Positions 56,125 to 64,000 of a stretch of 64,000 bases of DNA are shown here, in pieces (the stretch's first letter is position 1; each line of letters begins with the position of its first letter). The notes under the pieces were generated by a model. It worked only from the letters and a program-made list of their open reading frames with translations, had not been told where the DNA came from and did no database searches. Location: the NCBI GenBank assembly GCA_958510825.1, contig OY294047.1, positions 372,001-436,000 on the forward strand. Direction: 5' to 3'. Made by a program: the position numbers and the translations under genes. Source of the DNA: Brachypterus glaber. Taxonomy: Eukaryota; Arthropoda; Insecta; Coleoptera; Kateretidae.

Positions 56125-56205
56125 ATTTAATTTCTCTAAATCCTTTATTTGTGAACAGTATTTCATTCTGGGCCTGTCTACTTTTTCTTCTCCCATGTTA
56201 AAGGG
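56125..56205 (-). pseudogene. RT C-terminal scrap related to 34905-35071
   Basis: The minus strand reads GEEKVDRPRMKYCSQIKDLE, matching the GRPRMEYCKQIKDV region of the intronic remnant. About 25 codons remain. Confidence 0.65.
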
Positions 56206-56273
56206 TAATTTTTGACGAAATTTGAAATTTGAAAACCACGTATAATACTGTCTTCTTCTTCTTTGATCTCTAG

Positions 56274-56318
56274 AGCCATGAAGAATACTCGGAAGAATAT
56301 AAAAAGGAAGAATGCGAG
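56274..56318 (+). CDS. Candidate 45-nt internal microexon
   Basis: A strong acceptor (polypyrimidine then GATCTCTAG) and a good donor (GAG|GTAGGT) bracket exactly 15 codons reading SHEEYSEEYKKEECE. Its phase (0) does not follow the phase-1 donor at 52147 directly. Could be chance; no family recognised. Confidence 0.25.
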
Positions 56319-56467
56319 GTAGGTAGGAAACCTGGTAATAATGTATTATAATACATGATTATATCTAATTATCATATGATCATTAGCTGACTACCATAAA
56401 TGTATCATCATCAATCATTTTTGAAAAAATCAAATTCAATATTTTGGTATATTATATTCTATAACTA

Positions 56468-56575
56468 GTATGGAATAGACAATATTCCGCGCGAGCGGAA
56501 AGTTTGTCAGACGAGCCGGCAGGCGAATATGACGGTCCCGCGAGTGCGGAATGACTATTCCATACGTGTTGTAGA
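56468..56575. mobile_element. Small GC-richer palindromic element
   Basis: TATGGAATAG and ATTCCGCGCGAGCGG on the left pair with CGCGAGTGCGGAAT and CTATTCCATA on the right. Confidence 0.65.
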
Positions 56576-57626
56576 CTATACTTTTTCTTCGACTGCAAAT
56601 ATGAAACACTGTATGGCTTTAAACTGCGGACAAGATTAAAAACAATGTTTTTTGTGACTCGACATTGTAAATGCAACAAAACACATATTTATAAATAAAG
56701 CAATTAATGTTATTTAATAATTTTATCAAATCAGTACTCAAAAAATATTTTTATTTAATTTTAGCACATATTTACAAATTATAATGCAAAAATTGAAGGT
56801 TATGTCAGATTGTTGTGACAGATATCAGGTTTAAATATTTAACAATAGATGGAGCAGTTTAAATTTTTTGAACTAAATTGATAAAAAATTGGTCAAATAT
56901 TAAGAAAAACTAATGAACTTTATGTAATTTTAACGCAAAACTTAAAATCGCATTAAATTGTTCAATGTTTCATGGTAAAATATATATATTTTTGCTAATT
57001 TTGCTACAGTTTTCTTTAATTTTATAAACAAGAGATGGCACTACATGTGCTCATTCTAACACGATGCGGAATATTCATACCGCATCTAGAGATAGAATGG
57101 ATTCATTCTGTGTTTGAAAAGTGTGTGTATTTGCATTCTAAAGCAGTCGTAGAAAAATGCATTTCTGCACAATAGTTGTTTTGAAAAAAGTGCTGGAAAG
57201 GGATTGATTATCGCGAGCGAATCTGATCAAATTTTATAGGTATAGTATTTTATTAACTATTTTAGTTTTAAAAAACAATAGGAATTTGTTTTTAATTTAA
57301 TGGATTTTAAGTGAGAAGCTTACAATGTAAGAATATAATATACCTGCGATGGTAAAATAACACCGGACCACAAAATTTTTCTGTCGGTTGACGTGGATCA
57401 GAAATGGTTTTCTAGGTATATTTTTGGTCGCTGAACACGAATCCGTCTTCCGTTTTGGCCCATCATGTCAGATTTTTTTTTTAAATGAAGTTATTATATG
57501 CCTATATTTTTGGAATCAGCGCGTCGAGATCTATCTATATGATTTTTTTTTTAATCCAGACGATGACCGAAATTTGACAATTTTGAGCGAAATAAAATTT
57601 TCAAAATTTACACTTAAAAAAAATCG

Positions 57627-57945
57627 AAAATAGTTATTTATTGTGCTAGTGGGTAAAGTAACCTGCGAGGCGTCAGCCAAGCAGGTTAATTTTCGAGAGA
57701 GCAATATCGGTTTACCCATGAGTGCCATACAAGGTTTTATCCAATAAATAGCTTAGGAATTCATATTTTTATTAAAAATTTTAATGACATTTACAAGAAA
57801 ATAATTTGACAAGTGACAGTTGAGTGGGTAAAATAAATAATTATCCACTCAATAATTTAAAAGCCACGCGGGGGTTATTATTAAGTTTATCTATTTAAAA
57901 TAAAGCTGGTAATTGTCTTATTATCTGTATGTATTGGATAAAACT
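57627..57945 (-). mobile_element. Dispersed element family D, copy 2
   Basis: Reverse complement of 35823-36131, with a small internal replacement (CCTGCGAGGCGTCAGCC). Confidence 0.82.
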
Positions 57946-58384
57946 ATTTTTCTCAATAGTTTTAAGTTTTCAAAAAAAAATCATTTTTCGGTTTATACCT
58001 AATGTTAGGGACTTCCAAGTTATGAAAAGTTAATATTCTTTTTAGTCCCGCAAATAAAAGTTCTAGCCAAGGTGATGGCTAAAAAAAGGTCAGCATTTTT
58101 TTATGAAGCCTCATTTGTTTTTCATACCAGCAAGGAAATAATAATGGGCTAAAGGTAATAACATGGTCTGAAAGATATAGATCACTTTTCAAGCTTGGTC
58201 AAACCTGATCCTGTTTTCGCACATTTATCACAATATGTTGTGATATTTTTTAATTTATCTACTCGTACTATATTTAGAAAAAATGCTGGAAACAATATAC
58301 AAGTAATCACGCCGTAAACAGACCTTGTTTCAAGATTCCAGTTCCAGTTTAAGAGATATAACGTCCGATATGACTATTTAAAAA

Positions 58385-58615
58385 GATAGTTTCTTGAAGA
58401 AGTACAAGAAGAAGTAAACCGAAATGAGAAAAAGGAGGAACAAGGCTACGCAGAAGAGGAAGTAGAAGAAGAAGGAGAGGAAGATGAAGAAAAGGAAGAA
58501 GAGGGAGAAGAGGAAGAAGGAGAATAAGGAGATGAGAAGGAAGTAAAGGAAGAGAAAGAAGAGGAAAAAGAAGGATATCATGATGAAGAAGATGATGATG
58601 ATGAAGAAGAATAAG
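58385..58615 (+). repeat. Polypurine (GAA/GGA/GATGAT)n tract
   Basis: About 230 bp almost entirely A and G on the plus strand. One frame reads Glu-rich for about 45 codons but then meets TAA and has no start. The Leu/Phe-rich minus-strand frames are its complement. Best seen as simple repeat DNA. Confidence 0.85.
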
Positions 58616-58883
58616 GCACGATTCTGGCAAAAGTGCAAAAAAATTACTGTTAAAAATTAAGTCAATTGTTATGGTTGAAGATCGAAATAGCCCAAAAAAA
58701 TACCGGTACCATCGTGAAATTCCATAAAATAACCAAAAATAACGCATGTCTTCATTACTACTTGGACCTAACTGTTTAGTCGACTCAGTAAGCATGTAAA
58801 AAGCTCCTCTTCGACCAATAATAAAGAAGGAATCTTCATATCTTAACCAATGGCTATCCTTGCATAACCGCACCGAGAGCCAC

Positions 58884-59099
58884 TATAAGAGAAGACACCT
58901 GCACCTGGTGAACTCATTTCGACGTGAAGCACGGCTCCGAAGGGTTAGCGAAGAAGATATTCTTATTCTTGGTCTGTTAAAAACACTTGCGGTACTTTAA
59001 CAGTGAATAGTGACTTTGAGTGTTGTGTGGTGGCAACAGTGATATCTTCAACGCCTGCTAGCTATTAGGACACTTGTGCTAAAACAACTGAATAAAAGG
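58884..59099 (+). promoter_or_regulatory. Candidate TATA promoter and first exon
   Basis: TATAAGAG at 58884 is followed 32 bp later by an initiator-like CTCATTTCG (about 58914). The next 180 nt are richer in GC than the flanks and end AATAAAAG|GTAGGAGCG, a plausible donor. The same DNA also holds an ATG-less plus-strand frame of about 66 codons ending at TAA (58999-59001; ...SEEDILILGLLKTLAVL). It may therefore instead be a decayed coding fragment. Confidence 0.3.
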
Positions 59100-60702
59100 T
59101 AGGAGCGAGTTTTTTTTAGTAAAAAGCATTTGCAATAGCATCCAGAAGAAAACTATTTAAGAGGTTATAACCTCTTATAGTTATAACTTCCTGAAGAGAG
59201 AAAAAAAAACGGGAAACAAGTTTTTGTATTTTATGCAGGATGTGTTTTACAACGGTTTAAAATGGTTTATTTCAAATGCTACTTACTGGAAAGATTTTCT
59301 TAATTGTAAGGCTCTAAGATGGCAGCCAGGGGTTACCTTGCAGCTATGAAAAAAAAAAAAAAATTAAAAGTTAAAAAAAATCAAAATTTGTTACCAATAT
59401 TCAGTTTTTCATCGTCCCCTCCTGAAAACTCTGAAATTGTCCTCGTGAATAGTAACTCTATTATATCAAAGTTGAGGTAGCCTCGATAAGAATAACCTGT
59501 AATTTAAAATAAATAGCATTAAAAAAATTGAGTACCAATATGGTTTTCAAAATTTTAAAGGTAATTTCTATCTCGGGACCGGGAAGAAGGTAGAAAACAC
59601 CTTTCCTTTCCCACAAATTTAATTTTTTTATAGAAAGGAAAAATAAAATCTACTTTTTTTTACCAAAAAACAAAATTAGATTCTAACCGCTCTCCCATTA
59701 TTTTCCCGTGTTTTTTTTTGCAAGTCGCTTTTCGAAAATTATTTTTTAGATTCGTCCTTGATAGTACTTGCTAATCAGGACCGGCGGAAGGGCAGGGCGG
59801 ACCAGGAGGGCAGCCAGTTGGCTTAAAATTAAAAAAAATTGAATTTGCACTTGGGTCGGTTTTGAGGGTGATGAGTTTTTTTAGGCCCCAACTGTAGATG
59901 AGGTTGTTTATGTTAGAGGTATTTGCTTTTTGTTGTTGTTTTTTAGCTGTTAACTTTTTGGAAGGGTAGATTATTGTTTTACTTTCCCCAAGAAAAATCT
60001 TGAGTAAAAAAAAATCTAAAAAAATTTTGTTGCTTTTTTTTACGTTTCTGGACATTTTATATCAAAAAAATATGATTTCCTTAAAAAAAATTGTGTCTGT
60101 CTGTCGGTCGGTCTGTGTGTCCGGAAATTTGTGACCACGATAACTCAAGAACGCTTCGGGCTAAAGACTTCAAATTTGGACCTAGGCCTATAGTGGAAAG
60201 TATTATTTTGTTGGCAGCTAGAAGTACTGGTAGTTAAAATATATTTTAGTTAAAAAGTAGTTAATCTCCAAACCTGATAAAAATTGTAGATAGATATCTG
60301 AAACACAAGAAGAACGATGTATCTTCTTCATTTCAAGGGCACATGTCGGCTCCTTAAAAAAATCCGGCTATACGAAAGTTTATTACACCCGCCACGCACT
60401 GACCTAGCACAATTTGGATGCTGCATGCAAAAATATAGTAAGCAACAATCTTTAAACTGCTCTTAAGAGCAGAATTTCGTTTAAAGAATTAATACTTAGA
60501 ACATAGGTAAGCATAACAAAATTCTCAGTTTAAATTGTTTTTTTTTAAAATCGTGACGGGAAAAAGGGGGAAAAATCTATTATATTTATTCGATTTTCGA
60601 TTTTCATTAGTCAAATATCCGGATTAATGGCTATAATATTGCTAAAAACAAGGTAAGCAACGATCTAGTATCTGCTGTTTTTCTTCATAGTTACTTTTTC
60701 GC
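59100..60702. other. No gene recognised
   Basis: AT-rich. A CCACGATAACTCAAGAACGC block near 60133 is a diverged copy of the duplication at 28260-28465. Confidence 0.45.
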
Positions 60703-61080
60703 CCATATAGCACACGTTTTAAGATGGATATCTCCAGGATATACTTTTGTTACTAAACGGGAAGTCGAGCGACTTCCGAACCCGTATATCCGATGGATAT
60801 ACCTCTTACATCCCAAATGTCCTTCGTGTGTCCCAGGGACGTCCCGAGGGGTATTTCCCGGGGACATACTGCCCGTATATCCCAGGAATATCCCAAAAGG
60901 ACATCCCCGGGACGTCCCTGGGATGTACGAAGGACATAACGTATATCCTTGGGATATACGGGCAGTATATTTTCAGGATATACCTTTCGGGATATCCTTG
61001 GGATATACGACTAATGTCCCGGAACATGCGACAATAAAAGGACATTGAGAGGATATCTGGTGGATATTGTGTGCTATATG
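60703..61080. mobile_element. Palindromic MITE with internal GGGATATAC / GGGACGTCCC repeats
   Basis: CATATAGCACAC at the left end pairs with GTGTGCTATATG at the right. The inside is built of GGATATACC, GGGACGTCCC, GGACATCCC and CCCGTATATCCC motifs in both orientations. Frames on both strands here are artefacts of this repetition. Confidence 0.85.
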
Positions 61081-64000
61081 AGCGGTAGCTTTTGTGGGGG
61101 TTGATTTGCCGAAAAAATTCTAGGGGATGTTTTCTTATTATTTTAGTAAATGTAATGTCCAGAAACATTAAAAAATGAAATTCAGTTTTTTTTTAATTTA
61201 CTCAAGACTTTCCCAACTGTTAGAATAGGGGAAAGTACACAGCATCTGCACCCGAGTTATACGATATATTTACAGTAACTCTATCTATATATTTTAGTTT
61301 AAAATCGTATCTACAATTACATAGATAAAACTGTAGTTTTTTTCTTATTGGCGTACATTCGAGTTATACCATCTGGTGTACACCAGCATTGCTGTACAGT
61401 ATAACATTCCAGTGACATTTTTTTCTATTTTATCAAATAAAGTCCTTAATATATTAAGATATACCTTACCCCATTTGAACTCCTTACCCCACGCCGATAT
61501 TTACCAACAAACAATCCCAAGCGAGAACTTTGGATAATGTTTCTTTATTCAACATTTTGTCCATATCTCAAAGCGTTCTTGAGTTATTATTACCCCTCAA
61601 CGGTGGACCAACATGAAAAGACCGTGTACAAATTTTCGGAAATATTAAAAATCTCAAAAATGTTGATAAAAATCTCGGTAATTTTCGACAAATTTCGAAG
61701 ATTTTTTAGGAATCTCAGAAATCTTAACGAAAAATTCAAAAATCATAGATTTTTATGTCGAAAAACTCGGAAGTCTTTCAAAAATCTTTGAAGTCTGTGT
61801 ATTTTTTAGTGATTCACCCCTCGATGATCGACAGACCATCAGACCGGTAGATCAACATACAGATTTTATTTCGCGTAAATTATATGTTGTTCATATAAAA
61901 GTCGAAAAAGGTCCAAAAACTAATATTTTTTTTTCAAAATTTCCTGACTAACGTAAGACTTTCCTTATGGCCTTTATGGGGGAATTATCTTTTTCCTTTA
62001 GCAATATTTGTTTTATGTAACTTGTTCAAAAATGTCTAAAAAATTGTTAAATTTTTTCTGAATCACAATGTATACCTGTATATGTACAGGTAATAATAGA
62101 AGACTTTGTGTCTTATAATCTTGATATGTATTATTAACGTTAAATCATGTCCTCATGTCTTTATTAAGCATTAATTGGTGCCATTCTGCATGAACCTAAG
62201 ATTCATCAACTTGTCAAGTTCACTGTAATGGGGATCAAACAACAGGAAAATAAAACTAAAAACATTCTCAAGTTATGTTACAGCTTTGCTCTGCTGGATG
62301 GAACTTTAGTACCATAGTATACCTAATTAATGTGTGAACTTTTACTTTATTTCTTCGATTTAATGAGCTCTTAGATACTCTTAAAATTCAAAACAATTTC
62401 GAAAAATTCACCTAACTAAGATGCTGAAAGCAGGGCCGAAGCGAAGAGGATTTCGTGGGGGGAGGAGAAGGTTAAAAATCACAACCAAACCTAAAAATAT
62501 AACTTTTTTCTTCAACAACAAAGTGAATGACTAAAAAAAGGTCCTTACCTCCAAAACATATACAACTTTTATATTTTGAATTCATAAAATATACAACTTT
62601 TGTTTTGGATCAATTCTTTTTTCGCTACTATACTACTATAGACTACTAGTAGTCTATAGAGTCACTCGAAACTTTCGAGTCAAAAGTGAAAAATGATTTT
62701 TTCTCAGTGTAGCATTAGTATTACAGAATCCTATTAGTTCGCTACCTCTTTTGTTTCTTGAGACTATCGTTTCTAAACCGCATTTGCCTGTTATTTCTGC
62801 TTTTAAATTTCCTGCAAACAGCGTGTGAGTCGTCCATATTTATCAGATTCTCATGCCCTTTTACATACTTAATTACCTCCTGCTCTATGAATTCCTATAC
62901 ATATTTACGTACCTTTTATCTAGGTGATTTTCTACGCTAAAAGGTACGGAGTAAAAGTGACATTTTAAAATGATAATGATAATAATTATGGCTTGTCGAT
63001 AGATTTCTCTCTACTGGAAGTTAACTGACGAGGATAGCGATCCAAAAGTCATTCCACCTCCAGACCCGTATCTTATAGCAAAAAAAATACTGCTGCCAAC
63101 AAATTAATACTTTCCCCTATAGGCCTACGTTCATTAAAATCAAAAACAAAATAAAATTAAAAAAAGTTTTTCAAAAAAAAATTCTAGGAGGTGGTTTTCT
63201 TGAAATTCGACATATAGGGGTTTTTGAGGTCGGTAAAACTAAATCTTAAAATACATAGTTTTCGTGAAAATTGGTATATTAGAGTTTTTGAGGTTGCTGA
63301 AAGTGAATCCAATAATACAAATCCATTTCACGCGCGGAGGTGTAAAATGTGAAAGCTCTTTTACTGGGCAGTGTATTCAGTCTAAGGTCCTTTTTCGCTG
63401 TAAATGTCCCATATCTGTCCTGACCTAGGAATGTATAGATTTGTAACAGGACAACATCTGTTGGTTTTAAATTTATTCTAACAATAATTATTTTATGATT
63501 AACTGTAAATTTTATTTATTAATTATTATACCTACGCGTTTTATCTTCTGTATGATAAGTGCGGTGCACCGCGGAAGCATCCGCGGTAGCATAACTTACA
63601 AATGTTTTGACCTATATTGGCTAATTAAATACACATCGACTATACTCGGTATTTACAGAAAACTTTTCCTTGTAGATGTTCTATCGTTTATTTCCGTAAT
63701 TTATTTTTAAAATTTTTGCGAACTTCAACATTTTTTTGGGTATAGGTATATATTTTTTCATTACTGAAATTTTTTTTTCTGAAATTTTTATCCGACTTTT
63801 CTTTGGACGTTTATAATAGGTATAAATACAAAACAAGCCACGAATATATTTATGCATTTCATTTTCCCAAATACTCAAAAAAAATAATTAAAAAAACAAT
63901 TTTTTAATTTTTTTTTGCAAACCACGAAAAATTTTAGATTTTTTGAAATTATTGTTTTTTCATTTTTTACAAAAGTTAACCCCCTATAACTTTTTGATTT
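61081..64000. other. No gene recognised
   Basis: AT-rich. The only structure seen is a perfect 22-bp palindrome at 62637-62658. The frame at 62758-62940 begins like a signal peptide but has no supporting context. The last bases (CCCCCTATAACTTTTTGATT) belong to the repeat also seen near 51403. Confidence 0.45.

Noticed and set aside
58349..58873. Minus-strand 174-codon frame rich in Leu, Phe and Ser
   Set aside because: Mostly the complement of a polypurine tract; no splice context or domain.
60747..61168. Frames on both strands with Gly/Tyr/Ile/Pro repeats
   Set aside because: Products of the palindromic words of the MITE at 60703-61080.
62758..62940. Secreted peptide beginning MRLSFLNRICLLFLLLNFLQ
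   Set aside because: Signal-peptide-like start only. The rest is unremarkable, with no promoter, splice or repeat support; AT-rich DNA often gives hydrophobic frames.

Overview
The window is AT-rich nuclear DNA of an animal with introns, most likely an insect. It holds GT-AG spliced genes, a tRNA-derived SINE, several non-LTR and Penelope-like retroelement remnants, many short palindromic DNA elements and long satellite arrays. The species cannot be named from the sequence alone. Gene density is low. I can support two multi-exon protein-coding genes, one isolated first coding exon of a third gene, and broken transposon genes.

Region 1-15545 is one large, imperfect inverted structure. A 164-bp satellite runs in one orientation at 1-1320 and in the other at about 8840-15545 (about 40 copies, with signs of 10-13-monomer higher-order repeats). 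The flanking non-satellite DNA (about 1320-2780 and 7060-8840) is also inverted between the two sides. So is an inner 148-bp tandem repeat (4795-5570 against 6500-6915). The centre holds a SINE, a 45-bp-arm palindrome and a (GC)n hairpin. The layout resembles a Foldback-type element, but the left end lies outside the window.

Region 15546-21900 has no host gene: a frameshifted non-LTR ORF2 tail (17985-18440) and four palindromic elements. Region 21953-27352 (minus strand) is a five-exon gene for a 588-residue protein with an N-terminal C3HC4 RING-like knuckle and eight C2H2/C2HC zinc fingers.

Region 28620-40815 (plus strand) is a myosin-light-chain-kinase-type Ser/Thr kinase gene, facing away from the zinc-finger gene. 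Six coding exons are shared. They splice in the same phase to either of two alternative last exons. One (38075-39068) gives a 605-residue isoform with a long Ser-rich tail. The other (40626-40815) gives a 337-residue isoform whose tail carries a textbook 1-5-8-14 calmodulin-binding/autoinhibitory helix. Its introns carry a 5'-truncated Jockey-type retroelement, another antisense RT remnant with a 31-copy octanucleotide tail, and several dispersed short elements.

Region 40816-64000 is mostly repeats: tandem duplications, a second SINE copy, and a Penelope-like element at 44667-46188. That element has inverted 3' ends, two hammerhead-ribozyme-like motifs and an 11-bp target-site duplication. 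Further on are nested palindromic elements, a 73-nt pre-miRNA-like hairpin, and an isolated first coding exon (52057-52147) of an unrecognised gene. A candidate TATA promoter lies at 58884.
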